Assembly (NCBI RefSeq): GCF_000003815.2
Contig: NC_049979.1
Location: forward strand, 29,399,318-29,453,938
Origin: Branchiostoma floridae
Taxonomy: Eukaryota; Chordata; Leptocardii; Amphioxiformes; Branchiostomatidae
Direction of reading: 5' to 3'
DNA length: 54,621 bases
Position 1 is the first letter of the stretch. Every line of letters starts with the position of its first letter. Of this stretch, positions 1 to 15,300 are shown piece by piece. Both the position numbers and the translations under genes were made by a program. A model generated the notes under the pieces. It worked only from the letters and a program-made list of their open reading frames with translations, was not told the DNA's origin and did no database searches.

Positions 1-331
1 GCTGAGGATTTCATCAATGCTTTAAATAAAAACATTTCATTACTCTGTGGAAAACTACAATTCACAAAAGCGAAAACTTGCCAGACAAGTTTGGGGTATG
101 TATGAGTAGTTCGACACATTTGATTATTCACAGACGTGTGCAATGACATAGATAGTTTGTGATCAAAATCCCCCTTAACAAAAGCAGTTTGTGTGATTCA
201 AATTCATTCATTACAGAAATACGTTGATAAAGGTGAGACATCCAGGTAATAAGATATGCCAAAAAACTCAAGTAACTGGATATGATTTGGGACATGATTA
301 CTGTAACACTGAAGTTTCACATCCTGCTTAC

Positions 332-3300
332 AAGAAGAAGCTTGGCTGGAAGATGACAGTAGACATGAGGTCGTGGATGTAGTGCTCGTCTCCTGGTAAC
401 AGTCTCCTGAGGAGTGTCAGTGCGGACTGGTGATACAGGACTGTGTGGGGATGACATGAGGGGACTGAGGGAACCTGGAGAAGAAGAAATGTGACTTTAT
501 TTGAATTGCAAAAGGACACTTCAAAGTGGACACTACAATGTAGGCACCTAACAGGCTGACATGTAACATGACATTGTGTTACATAGTCAACATAGACAAG
601 AATCTGCACTATCAGGCATGTCCAGCCACCATCTAAGTAGCATGTACTAAGTTCTCATCAGTTGTTGTTGTTGTTGTTGTTATCCGTTGTTTGATTATAC
701 TGCTGCTGGAGTCCTTGACGCAGGGGTAGGCAGCAGTCGTGCAGCATCAGGTACATAGATTATGACCTAGGCCTCATTAAGTAAGCATAATTTTGCCAGT
801 TCTCCTAAATTTACCATAAACGTTGCCAAGTTCCCTCCATGCATACCCTCTAAGACTTTTCCCATTGAGTATGTGTCTGTCGTAACTTTGAATGTGCTCT
901 TTTCATCTTTTCCCTTCTTTTCTTCATAGTTGCACTTTGCTCTAAATCTGCACTAAAGATCTTGTCTTAAGCCCTAAAATTGTGGACCAAGTAAAGATGT
1001 AACAGGAACATGCAGCCGTTTCTGTATTTTTTAAATAAGAATAGAGGAAGTACCAGTTGTGTGAATAGCTTGACCATGTGGTACAGCAGGTGGTGTTCAA
1101 ACCTCAGCCAGTAGGAGGCGCTGTCTGACTGTGACTGCCAGCTGGACAAGAAGGCCACAACGTGCTGCTGTGTCACCAGGGAGGAGAGCTGTAAAACAAA
1201 AGTAAAACATTAAATTTTTGCTTAGACCATATGTTGATGCGAGACTATATATGACATCCTTTGGATACGAGCATACAAAGAAAAAATCTGTTTGTCTAAA
1301 AGAAAAATTGCTTTCAGTATGACAATTGGTCAGGAAGGCTGAATAAAGACTTAAATCACAAAGTATACTGAAAAATAGATTGTTCATCTTTGCATCTTCT
1401 TCTTTGACTTTGGAATTTACTTTAGCATTCACCAACATATGTAATCCATTTTGAGTGAGTTTCCAAAATTTTTGTTCATTTTGCAGCTGCTTAATGTAAA
1501 TTTATATTTAAGGAATGGTTAAAAACTTTGCTGGAAAACAGGTCAGCTGAAAATTGATGCGAGTCCATATGTCATCCAAAATTGAATCTACTTGGCCTTA
1601 TTAAACCAAGATCTGCAGAAAAAGTCAAATACAGATTGACTACACACAAGAGTACATTCACACAAAGTAGAGTACTGCAGACAGAGAAGCCCACCTTGTC
1701 GGCCAGCCCCTTGTGTAAGCTGACAGCCTGTACAGCTAGTCTGTACACTGCTGTCACCATGCTGTACGGGGAGTGTTCGTGTACACACAGCCACGGCTGC
1801 TGTCCGCTGACAGCCTTCCTGCACCCCAGGTCGGGCAGCGCCGGGCTGTCCTGTCTGGGACCAGCTGTGCCACAGTGCTGGCAGGTCGGGGAAAATGTCC
1901 TGTAAAGAGAGAAACAGACAGTGATGAGAATATTGATGCTTCAAGTACAGAGCTCTGAAAGAAAATGGCTGTATATGTCTATGAGGTAATAAGATACACA
2001 GCCAATGACCAGCCCTGAATCAATATCCTCAGGAGGATTCTGCAGCCAATCAGCAAGCCTGGTGTTGTATCAAAGATTTAGCTACCCACTTAAGGTGTGG
2101 ACCTCAGCAATACTGGATCTGCTACAATGGAACTACTGAATTCTAAAGTGGCAGAATCTACATGCAAGCTTCTATGCCAATTGATAGCGACTTGGAGAAC
2201 AGTTTATTTTTCTCATTATGCAATTTCCCATCTCAGACAAACTTTCATGTTAAGTTTCCTTGCTGTTTCTGTACCAAGGTAACTTTTACAGAGAGTGGTT
2301 GGTAGCCCTTCCTCTTTGACGAGGCACCTCCTAAAACACTGGACCCCCATTCTATGTCCCTTCCAAAGGACAGTGTAGCCCTTATGGAGATGCCCTGACA
2401 CCAGAACTCAAACCGGGGTCTCCCGGTTACCAATTGGAACCAGGAGCTCAACTATGAGGCTGCTACCATTTGAGCTACAGGGACATCCCACTGTCAATCT
2501 ATGCCAAAATTAATAACAAAGCCATACATAACACCTGCAGCAGCTGCACGCACCTGATTTTCTGCAGCTGTGTTATGAAGTAAGCAGAGTTGATGAGTGG
2601 CAGCAGAACCTCGGACATCAGCTCCTCCAGGTACTGCAGGGTCCCCACTGCATCATGGGAAGGCTGCAGAACACACAGACAAGATTGTCCTTACAAATTG
2701 GTCAAGATTAAGGAGACATACTTTTAGTGTTACAGCTGTTTTTTACATGTTTTAGGCAATTTTGTCAGGCTTTCTATTTTATCTTGATTTCTTTACATCC
2801 ATTTGCCCAACAAAAACTCCTAAAAAATACATCAAAAACCAAGCCTGAGCTAAACCTTTGCTTGGAGAGTAGATATGATACTACTCTTACATGCATGTAG
2901 CACTAAAACTATTTTAAATCAAGGTGAACTGTTCAGGGGTAATTTATCTACACAGACCTTTATGTCATAAAAAATAACAGACAGGGTTCTTGAGCCTTTG
3001 CATCACAGTGCTCTGTACAGGATAGCAAAACAGTGTTTCAAAAAAAAGATCTTATTCTGCAAAGACACAAGTAGATAAAAGACCCAAGGACCTGGTCATT
3101 GTGTCCACCAGTCTGTTTCTTACCTGCAGTACCAGCTTGCACAGGTAGGAGGCCAGGTAATGCAGACAGCTTGCAACAAGTGAAGAGTTTACTTCCTGAT
3201 AAGATACAAACAATATGTGAAATGATAAGTATTGTCTCAGATATTTGCCTTGCCCTAAAACACTCAAAAACAAAACTAAAAGTCTAAGAGGCATCTAAGA

Positions 3301-6300
3301 GAAAACTGAAATGCATATTAAGAACATCATTTGCATATGGGACTATCGCGAACAACAGTATTAAACAGGGGATACACAATGTGAGGTTCATCACCACACA
3401 AAAAAAGGTTGAGGTTGGCACGTTCCATGTGTTTCTTCCAAAGTGAACTAGCATTACTTATATACCAGTAATTATGTCATACCTGTGACGCGAAAACGTT
3501 CGATACGGGTGTTCCGGACCAGGCAATAACTTCCGTATCGCACAGGTTCGAAAGGTGTATCACACGGGCTCCATTTGAATAAATTGAACTGTTTCGAGCG
3601 GGCCGAGTGCGGCGCCATCGAAAGTTCGAATACCTGATTCAGACATAAATAAAATACAACACGGTGTATTTTGCATCATCCTTGGTCCCAGCCTTCCCGC
3701 GGGTCGGATCACACGGTCGGGCTGGCACCTCAGGTGATACGGAATACACCGTGTTGTATTCTACGTTTCTCAGTATAATTACCTGTGGTTCCCCTGTGTG
3801 AGAGACAGCCTGTGTTACCCATTTCTTCACACACAGCTGTAATTATCATTATAATTACCTGTGGTTCCCCTGTGTGAGAGACAGCCTGTGTTACCCATTT
3901 CTTCACACACAGCTGTAATTATCATTATAATTACCTGTGGTTCCCCTGTGTGAGAGACAGCCTGTGTTATCCACTTCTTCACACACAGCTGTAATTATCA
4001 TTATAATTACCTGTGGTTCCCCTGTGTGAGATACAGCCTGTGTTATCCACTTCTTCACACACAGCTGTAATTATCATTATAATTACCTGTGGTTCCCCTG
4101 TGTGAGATACAGCCTGTGTTATCCACTTCTTCACACACAGCTGTAATTATCATTATAATTACCTGTGGTTCCCCTGTGTGAGAAACAGCCTGACAGGTAT
4201 TACCCACTTCTTCACACACAGCTGTAGTTATCATTATAATTACCTGTGGTTCCCCTGTGTGAGAGACAGCCTGTGTTACCCACACCATACAGCCATACAA
4301 GCTTACCTGTGGTTCCCCTGTATGAGAGACAGCCTGTGTTACCCACTACATACAGCCCAGCTTACCTGTGGCTCCCCTGTGTGAGAGACTGCCTGTGTTA
4401 CCCACTTCTTCACACACAGCTGTAATTATCAGTATAATTACCTGTGGTTCCCCTGTGTGAGAGACAGCCTGTGTTACCCATTTCTTCACACACAGCTGTA
4501 CTGCAGGCAGCAGGCCAATCACATGGCTCCAGTTGATGGGCGGGGCAGGCAGGTTGTCATGGTTACCTTCTCTCTCTCCAACATTAGCCAATCTACAAGT
4601 TACAGTAAAAATATTAAGATCTAACTGAATGTACCAACGCGTGCAAGTACGCTGCCCATATTCAATAGTACATGCCAAAAAAACAATTGTTAATTACACT
4701 ATACTGGTACTGTAAGGTCACAGACATGTAACAATAACAGTAAAATTAAGGTGAATTCATTTGTTTTTCTTTTACATTCACTTCAGTAGTATTATAAAAA
4801 AGAACTAAAAAAAAGAGAGAATCTCTACTTACTAACCCTATTTTTTAGGACTGTAAGTGTAACCGAAAACACGACATTTCTTTCCTTAGTCTTAAATCTA
4901 TTACTGTTCAGTTCAGACTGAGACAATGATGTCAAAATCTGAAGACTAGAAAGCTTGTTGCTGATGATGTTGCATACATTTTGTAGATCTAGTAGGTAGA
5001 AGTTTAAAGTATACATTAGCCATACCTTGCTGATAGTTCTGTGGCTACCCCAGCAGTGTGGGTGGCGCCCTCTATCAGGCTGAAGAGTCCTGCAGCCTGG
5101 AAGGCTTGTGGGTCAGCACGGCTCCCCACACAGGACAGGGTACCAAACAGTCTCTGTAGGGTCTGCACAACCACCGGGTACAGTTCCCTAGGGGGGTGTT
5201 GGGGGGGGGGGGGGCATGGAATAGAATGCATTTAAAGCTATACTACCTAATATTTGGACAATAGATTTTCCTGCCATTTCTTTACATAGTAAGCTAAATC
5301 TACACTTTACCCACCGGGCTGAAGTTAGCAGCCCATTTAGCAGCCGATTTTAGCAGCCGATTTTAGCAGCCGATTTTGACTTAGAGGAAAGGTAGCATCC
5401 GATTCGACTACATATATTTTTATTTTTTTTTTGCGATTTAGCCCAATTGAACACATTTTTCAACGTTAGCGTTGACAATTGTTATAAAATAGTATTTTTC
5501 CAACAATTTGAGTTTGTTATCGTTAAGTCGCAATTCTCAGTTTAGCAAATAACAGCAAAATTAAAAAAAAAACTCCAGCAGCGACACCTACCGGAGTGAG
5601 TGTACTTACGTAAAATCGGCTGCTATACGGCTTGTAGAGCGATATGCTACTTATCTAAACGTGGCCCGTGAACTTGTAAGTGTAATTTAGATAGCTTATA
5701 CCCTTACGTATTCAATACAAGTATCGAAATTTACGGGCCGGATTTAATTAATGAACTAATTGAGTTGAAGCAGTTTCTACACTGAGCCAAGGGAGCGCAA
5801 AATCGGCTGCTAAACTGCTTGTAGAGCAATCTGCTACTTATCTAAACGTTGCCCGTGAACTTGTAAGTGCAATTTGGATAGCTTATACCCTAACGTATTC
5901 AATACAAGTATCAAATCTTACGGGCCGCATTTAATTAATGAACTAGAGGGAAACTAACTGATAGGAAATACGGAAGCAGGGGCGGGGGCATAAAATCGGC
6001 TGCTAAACTGCTCTTAGAGCAATCTACTGATTATTTAAACGTTGCCCGTGAACTTGTAAGTGCAATTAAGATAGCTTATACTCTAACGTATTTAATACAA
6101 GTATCAAATCTTACGGGCCGGATTTAATTAATGAACTAGAGCGATCTAATTGATAAGAAATCGGCAAGCATAGGGGGCGCTAAAATCGGCTGCTATACGG
6201 CTTGAAGAGCAATCTGCTACTTATCTAAACGTGGCCCGAGATCTTTGCAGACGAATTTAGGTAGCTTATACCCTAACGTATTCAATAAAAGTATCAAATC

Positions 6301-9300
6301 TTACGGGCCGGATTTAATTAATGAACTAGAGCGATCTAATTGATAAGAAATCGGCAAGCATAGGGGGCGCTAAAATCGGCTGCTATACGGCTTGTAGAGC
6401 AATCTGCTACTTATCTAAACGTGGCCCGTGAACTTTGAAGACGAATTTAGGTAGTTTATATCCTAACACATTCGATACAAGTATCAAATCTTACGGGCCG
6501 GATTTAATTAATGAACTAATTGAGTTGAAGCAGTTTCTACACTGAGCCAAGGGAGCGCAAAAATCGGCTGCTAAACTGCTTGTAGAGCAATCTGCTACTT
6601 ATCTAAACGTTGCCCGTGAACTTGTAAGTGCAATTTAGATAGCTTATACCTGAACGTATTCAATACAAGTATCAAATCTCACGGGCCGGATTTAATCAAT
6701 GAACTAGAGGGGAACTAACTGATAGGACATACGCAAGCAAGGGGGGGGGGGGCATAAAATCGGCTGCTAAACTGCTTGTAGAGCAATCTGCTGCTTATCT
6801 AAACGTGGCCCGTGAACTTGTAAGTGCAATTTAGATAGTTTATACTATAACGTATTCAATACAAGTATCATATCTTACGGGCCGGATTTAATTAATGAAC
6901 TAGAGGGTAACTATTTCAGTTAAAGCAGTTTCTACAATGAGCTAAGTGAGCGCATGCTAAACTGCTTAGCTAGTTCCCCTCTAGTCTATTCATTAAATCC
7001 GGCCCGTAAGTTTCGATACTTGTATTGAATACGTTAGGGTATAAGCTATCTAAATGCACTTACAAGTTCACGGGCAACGTTTAGATAATCAGTAGATTGC
7101 TCTACAAGCAGTTTAGAAGCCGATTTTTGCGCTCTCTTGGCTCAGTGTAGAAACTGCTTCAACTCAATTAGTTCATTAATTAAATCCGGCCCGTAAGTTT
7201 CGATACTTGTATTGAGTACGTTAGGGTATAAGCTCTCTAAATTGCACTTACAAGTTCACGGGCCGCGTTTAGATAAGTAGCAGATTGCTCTACAAGCCGT
7301 ATAGCAGCCGATTTTAGCGCCCCCTAGCTTGCCGATTTCTTATCAATTAGATCGCTCTAGTTCATTGATTAAATCCGGCCCGTAAGTTTCGATACTTGTA
7401 TTGAATACGTTAGGGTATAAGCTATCTAAATTGCACTTACAAGTTCACGGGCAACGTTTAGATAAGCGGCAGATTGCTCTACAAGCAGTGTAGCAGCCGA
7501 TCCCCCCCCCCCCCCTTGCTTGCATATGTCCTATCAGTTAGTTCCCCTCTAGTTCTTTAATAAAATCCGGCCCGTAGGATTTGATACTTGTATTGAATAT
7601 GTTAGGGTATAAGCTATCTAAATTGCACTTACAAGTTCACGGGCAACGTTTAGATAAGCAGTAGATTGCTCTACAAGCAGTTTAGCAGCCGATTTAATGC
7701 CCCCCCTCTCCCCATGCTTGCGTATATCCTATCAGTTAGTTCCCCTCTAGCTCATTAATTAAATCCGGCCCGTAAGATTTGATACTTGTATTGAATACGT
7801 TAGGGTATAAGCTATCCAAATAGCACTTATAAGTTCACGGGCAACGTTTAGATAAGTAGCAGATTGCTCTACAAGCAGTTTAGCAGCCGATTTTGCGCTC
7901 TCTTGGCTCAGTGTAGAATTACTGCTTCAACTCAATTAGTTCATTAATCAAATCCGGCCCGTAAGTTTCGATACTTGTATTGAGTACGTTAGGGTATAAG
8001 CTATCTAAATTACACTTACAAGTTCACGGGCCACGTTTAGATAAGTAGCATATCGCTCTACAAGCCGTATAGCAGCCGATTTTACGTAAGTACACTCACT
8101 CCGGTAGGTGTCGCTGCTGGAGTTTTTTTTTTTAATTTTGCTGTTATTTTACGCCCCCCCCCCTCTGCTTGCGTATGTCCTATCAGTTAGTTCCCTTCTA
8201 GTCTATTAATTAAATCCGGCCCGTAAGATTTGATACTTGTATTGAATATGTTAGGGTATAAGCTATCTAAATTGCACTTACAAGTTCACGGGCAACGTTT
8301 AGATAAGCAGTAGATTGCTCTACAAGCCATTTAGCAGCAGATTTTTGCGCTCTCTTGGCTCAGTGTAGAAACTGCTTCAACTCAATTAGTTCATTGATCA
8401 AATCCGGCCCGCAAGTTTCGATTCTTGTATAGAATACGTTAGGGTATAAGCTATATAAATTGCACTTACAAGTTTACGGACAACGTTAGATAAGCGGCAG
8501 ATTGCAATACAAGCAGTTTAGCAGCCGATTTTACGCCCCCCCCCCCCCCCCTTGGTTACGTATTTCCTATCAGTTAGCTCCCCCCTTGTTCATTAATTAA
8601 ATCCGGCCCGTGAGATCTGACACTTGTATTGAATACGTTAGGGTATAAGCTATCTAAATTGCACTTACAAGTTCACGGGCAACGTTTAGATAAGCAGCAG
8701 ATTGCTCTACAAGCAGTTTAGCAGCCGATTTTATGCCCCACCCCCCACCCTTGCTTGCGTATTTCCTATCAGTTAGTTCCACTCTAGTTCATTAATTAAA
8801 CCCGGCCCGTAAGATTTGATACTTGTATTGAATACGTTAGGGTATAATCTATCTAAATTGCCCTCACAAGTTCACGGGCCACGTTTAGATAAGTAGCATA
8901 TCGCTCTACAAGCCGCCAGCCGATTTTACGTAAGTACACTCACTCCGGTAGGTGTCGCTGCTGGAGTTTTTTTAATTTTGCTGTTATTTGCTAAACTAAG
9001 AATTGCAACTTAACGATAACAAACTCAAATTGTTGGAAAAATACTATTTTATAACTTTTGTCAACGCTAACGTTGAAAAATGTGTTCAATTGGGCTAAAT
9101 CGTAAAAAAAAATAAAAATACTTGTAGTCGAATCGGATGCTACCTTTCCTCTAGGTCAAAATCGGCTGCTAAAATCGGCTGCTAAAATCGGCTGCTAAAT
9201 GGGCTGCTAACTTCAGCCCGGTTTAACATTGAATACCAAGGCTCAGTGAGAGAAGTTGCAACATCAGTGCATAATACAAACATGTCTACAAACTGTGATC

Positions 9301-12300
9301 TTCCTACATGGACCTCCATGTGCTGATTACCCCACCCCATACGATGCCTACTGGAGGCCTGGAAGTTGTTGTTTACAGCCAGGAGGGTCTAGTTCTGGGT
9401 GGCGATTAAAAAAAATTACGTAGTATACCTTTAACAGTGCAAAATTTAATTACCACAATTTCTTGATTTAAGTATGTCGATGGCCTAACTAAATTTCGTT
9501 CCTAGCGTCCGGCCTTACAGTTGCCACTGTGGGGGTCATTAACCCCAGCCAGCGAGAGATTGGGTAGACACAAGCTAACAGGCTAAGTATGTTGGGTAGA
9601 CATAAAAAAATGGGAAAACACAAATACCCAGTAAAGTATGCAGCCCTTCTCCAACTACATTTGTATCTTGAACATTTGTATCTTCACACCACATAAATTC
9701 AAATTCATCAAGGTTTTCTTCTCTCTTCCCTGGGTTATTTTGCATAAACCAAGGACTTCTTTATCTTGTCCTCACTTAGTTGTAAAAATGCTCATTTTTG
9801 CTTTGTGAATTACTGGCTATGGGTTCCTGGATCTGGTTTGAGGTCCTTTGATACTTTTGATACTTTCCATTCTTTCCATTCTTCCCATACATCTGAGCAA
9901 TAACCTCACATACATGTAGTACGCATCTCGACTTTGGTAAAAATATGAAGTGAAAGTCAACAATTAAATCTGACTGACATGTTGACATGACGTACCTAAA
10001 AGCCTCACAGCCCAGCCCATAGACAGCACACGTTGCCCAGGTACGCAGGGATTCCACAGCCAGACTGTAGGCCTCCAGCTGGTCTAACTCAAGATCACTG
10101 CGAACAGAAGTATGATCATTATCTGCCACATTGTCTATTAGCAATAACAGTTGTCCATGCAAGAACGTTTTGGCCTAGCGCAATTAAAGAAATTGTCCAT
10201 TGAACATTTTCAAACTTTATCCAGGTGCTTGAATATGCTTTGCATCGATGTATGAGTTACGAAGTCCTTACAAGGTAGACCTTACCTTGGGTGCTCTGCA
10301 GTATATCTCATTATTCTTTCCATCAGGGAATGCTTGGAAATCTGAAGTAAAAAAAAATCTTTTGAGTCTAATGAAGCCAAACGTTGGTCACCACTAGCAG
10401 TGGGTACCAGTACAGCAAATTCAGGTCCAGAGGATAATGTTACAGTCCACCTAGGGGTATATCCCCAGTACAATGAACCTGTAAAAACTGTACATATAGT
10501 GCCTTTCCTCTCTGTTACGATCAGTGAACGAATAGCTCTTTAGTGAACTAAACTGGATTAATTTCACTTTCACACACAGAGAAGAGTGGTTAACAATAGA
10601 AGCATAATATTATGTCTCTGTTACAAACCAGGATTGCAGTGATGTTCCTCCCTGCCGTACACAACACCCTCATCAGCTTCATGGCCTGTGGGAGGGGACG
10701 GCCGTGCGCCTCTGACTTGTCTGCACTTGACACTGTAAAACAACATGGACATTTGACATGGCACTTCATCAAATCTGCAAAGGAGACTAACACCAGGTAA
10801 CAGATGTCACCCTTCTTCATTTATCTTAAGCATATCTTTGAAATGTGATATAAGAGAATGGAGAAACTAGTAGATAAAAAATACATTTTCCTTACCTTTG
10901 TCTGCCCAAGATAGTGGCAGAAATTCTGTAAAAACTGTTTCCATTAAGTGGGGACAGCGAAGGACCTGTTAAGAAGAAACATAACAGTCAATTTACTACT
11001 TACATATATTGTATATTGTGGCTTTCTTTGGAGTTAAGCAGCTTAGCATACAAAGATGCAATACCAAACTGACCAAATGATACACATCTATCAGTGTTGA
11101 TCCTCCAACTGGAATAATACTGCTGGTGTATATATCTATACATGTACATGTATCACCCGAAGTACCATCCTGAGTAGGACCACCTGACGGTCAAAGGTCA
11201 AAACATCCTGCAACACCTATCAAAAAGAGTAGGGGTACTTCCCGGTGTGAGTGGATCAAACCTTGCAGTCTGGTCTCAGGGTTGACATCTAGGAAAGACT
11301 GTCACAGTGATAGTCACCTGTTATGCCAACCCTTCCACAAATGTGGTAAAACTGAATAGATAAATAAAAAGAAAATAGATAAAAGATAAACCCAGCCAGA
11401 CCTGGTAGGCGGCCTGTAGAGAATGCCTGGCCACCCGGATGAGGATCTCTACAATGTGGATGACCACAGGGCCGTCTGGTCTCAGCACCTCCAGGATGTA
11501 ACGTAGTCTGGGCAGTAACGTCATCCGCAGGAGACCCTGGGAAAAACACATCAGGTGATGGTTGCAAAATTTGAGCTTTGATTTAACGCAGAGGAAACCA
11601 CAAATTTTTAGTCAATCTCACAGTAAAACAACCTCCGTCGAATGTCTGATTCACTGTGCTAACTTTCTGGAAACTGGAAGAGTGACATCAGGAGTGAATC
11701 AAAGGTGGCAGACAGACAGAATCTACCACCGTAACGGTTCACAGAGCCCTGATGTAGACTGCTACCTTCACTCCTTATATGTCGTCATGCTTACGGTTCC
11801 AGAAAGTGAGGACTGATTCGAATAACTGTACTGTAACTTTAAGGCTCTATAAGCAATTTCTGTACACAAAGTAAAGCTTTCAACCAGTCCCTTAATCCTT
11901 GTCAAGTTAAAATGACCAAAGCCCTTGTCATGTGACCTGAAATCAGCCACAAGTCAAAGGTGCCTGTAGCAGCCCCCGTCTCAGTTGAAAGATTTTTGAC
12001 GTGTTCTTAAGTATACAGCCTCTTCCAATCCTCTTAGAAAGTCTGGAAGGAGAGGCTGGACTTGGTTCAGGCAAGCAACCCGCGATGACGATGATGAGAA
12101 AGTAATTGAGAACTTATTGTTGTATGACAACTGTTCACAATCTTTTAAAAGTTTGCTAGTCTGAAATTCACCAACTTCCTAACATGGAAGGAGAAGGTAG
12201 ATGGACGTACCTTGATGACGTCCTCCTTGGCCAGCTCTTGGTCAGTCTTCTCCCGACCCTTCTCCTCCCCCTCCTCCTCAGGATTTCTCATAGAACACAG

Positions 12301-15300
12301 GGCAGGGAACTCACTCCCTCGGTACCAACTGTACACATGGTCTGCACACAACTGGGGAGAAAAGGAAGTTGGATCAAACAATGTCCCACCACATAGTGTC
12401 AGAGGTTGTGCATTTACATGATGTATATCATACATATTGCTAAGCATCAGGTAAAGGTACACCATTTACTAGACATGCCTATTTTCAAACCAACTCACTA
12501 GCAAACATGGCCATGGTGGCTCTGTTGTCTGGCTAGGGTTGTTGCAAGCCACTAGCAGGCTTAAAAATGATCTAAATCACCCAAAAACATTTTGCTGATT
12601 TTCTGGAGATCTTTGTGAAATTCCAAACTCTATTTCTGTTAAAGTTGACGGAACATTTTATCAAATCATGTATGTGAGAGACATCCAAGTGTAAACTGCA
12701 ACATGTGGTGTTGGTATATATTTGAGACTCAAGACTTAAATTTTGACATTTTTTCCCTTCTTACACAACTGCCTGTTGGGATGAGTTCTATTGACCTCCG
12801 ATCCACAGATTGCTTTAACAAAGAGGTCGTGAAAAGTCGATATGTCACATCCTCACCACAATCGTTTAATGCCAGTTTACCTTTATCCGCTGGGTAACCT
12901 ATATCCGTTGCTTTAAAAAAAACAGGTATTTAGGGATATCAAGTCAACGTACGATAGCTTCAAACTACAATAGTTTGAACATATTACAACTTGAAACCGC
13001 CTTCCGTCGACTTGATATCCCTTAATACCGTGTGGGTAAACACAACAAATATGGGGTACCCTGCGGATAAAGGTAAACTAGTGTTATACCAACTGTAGCT
13101 CCTACAATGCTTCTGCAGACTTACCTCGTCCCCAGGTAAGACCAGCAGGCTGTGCAAGGCTTCCACGGCCGTGGCCACCAGACTGGGGGTGTTTTCATCC
13201 AGACTGAAGCGTACGACAAACACCATCCCAGACTCCAGCATCATGGGTAACAGGGGACCACTCAGCGCCACGGCAAACTCACCATTCCTCGCCTGGGGTT
13301 GGTGTTGGGTGTAAACATATTAAGCAGACATACAAGAGAAAAAAACACCATAAATTATAAATAAAACACCATAAATAGTTTCATCCAGTGCAAAATGTGT
13401 TCAAGATTGGTGGAGAAGTGATACGTATACTTTATTTGAGTTTTCTTGTATTTTGTTTTGGTCCCCCGGATTTGTTGGTGACTTGCCGGAATTGGGGGGA
13501 AATACAGCATAAAACTAGAAAGGCCACATATTTCAAGAAAATGCAGGATGTCTTCGAAGGGAAAAGGACAAATAATTGGAAAAAAAAACTTAAAAAGCCA
13601 ATCGTCAAACATGCATGCCCTGTTCGCAATATGAAAGCAATGTATGTATAAGATACATGTCTTAAGAGAGAGAAAAAGAAGAATAGATAAAAAAACGTCA
13701 AAAGTGGGACACGAACCTCCGTCCTGCCACGTCAAAGACAGATGCCTTGCCGGTTAATCTACTTGTACCAGCATTACGTAATGGCAATTTTTAATGTGTA
13801 TAAACTGTTTTAGCCTATGTCACAGTAACCGTTCTGAGTTTTGATTGGCCAGAAAAAACATCATGTTTGGAAATGATGAAACAGGCCTTACCCTGGCTAC
13901 AATCCTGGCCAGCACCTGCAGTGCCAGTGCCCTCTGCTGGGGGAGCCGACTGCGGGACAACATGAACAGCTCCTCCAGGGTGTAACCTGCCACCTGGGGA
14001 AAACATTGATTTAGAGTTGTCATACATGTATGTGAACATAAGGTTACAACTTCACTGTGATAACTTTAAATTGTATTACCAACAACTTTAATGAATTGAC
14101 TGTTTAAGAGCTATTATGATATGCAACTTTTGTTTGGGGGCAAAAAAAGTTAGTACAAGGAGAGGGTTTGGCTCTGCCTTCCAATACCGTAACTTAGACA
14201 CAGTGATTTAACAACCCACTGCCCTTACGGCCTCAAAGACCTTTGCCTATGTTACTTTATGCTAGAATGGGCATTTGATAGAGTAAACCATTATGATCAG
14301 AGGAGGTTAAGGTTGCAGAACACAGTATTTATCTGTGACACGTTGTGGCAGATTTAAAAACAAGAACCAGTCAGTAAATTTAATCTCATTTCCACATATG
14401 TTGTAAGCTGTACCCTGATGAAGTCACACAACTTCAATTTTTGTACCTTGCTTGTGTGCCATGCAGTAAATTTTGAGACATCGAACCTCTTTCCTTTGGG
14501 GTCTTTAACCATGTAAATCTCCATTAGCAATTGAAAAGATACTGTGTTCTGCTACCTTCACAAGGCAGGCAGCTAACTGTACAACTTCACTGACCTCGGG
14601 TTCATCTCCATGGTGATGCAGACCCAGGTGGGTGGGGACGTCCTTGTCCCTGGACATCAGCTGACCTTCAAGGTCAAACCTGGCAACCTTGCCCTAAATA
14701 ACAGGAACATAACATAAGGTTATCTTCAGTTAACGTTCCTTCTGCAAAGAGCTACTTTACTCACTAAACTTGTAGAGGTTTAAGTGTAAAGTTACAGGAT
14801 TTAGAAGGTTAATGTTACCTGCAGAGATATCTATGAAAACAAAGTTTAAAACAAATTGGTTCCTGCAGTTCCAAAAAAAGGTGCTAGGAGGCCCAAACTT
14901 ACAGCACTTACTCTCTGCCCTGAGAGCTATCTACCACTTGAAACACAATATGAGATACCAAAACCACAAGTCTTGCTGCAGTTCCTTAAAAAAGCACTAG
15001 GGGGCCTATCATCAAACTTGACCTTGGTTTTCTTGATCCTCATGTATAAAACATCATTAGGATCCACTCAAGGCTTTTCGAATTCTGCTGCTCAAATACA
15101 AACAGACAGACAGACTGACAGACAAACACATTGAAAACATAACTCTTGACAAAGGTCATAATAAATGTATTCCTGAAACATCTTGAAGAACGTAAATAAG
15201 TGACAAGTAATGCCATTTTGATGATAAGTCCTTGTCGTACCTTGTTGTCCCCAGGTTTAGCAGCAGGGAGGTCCTTCATCCACTCCAACTTCTCATGCTC

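Noticed and set aside
3776-4512. CRISPR-like array (regular repeats with spacers)
   Set aside because: The whole 76-bp unit repeats, with no unique spacers, in a eukaryotic intron. It is a tandem duplication.
13700-13785. Functional tRNA gene
   Set aside because: B-box is good, but the anticodon loop is 8 nt and the acceptor stem does not pair.
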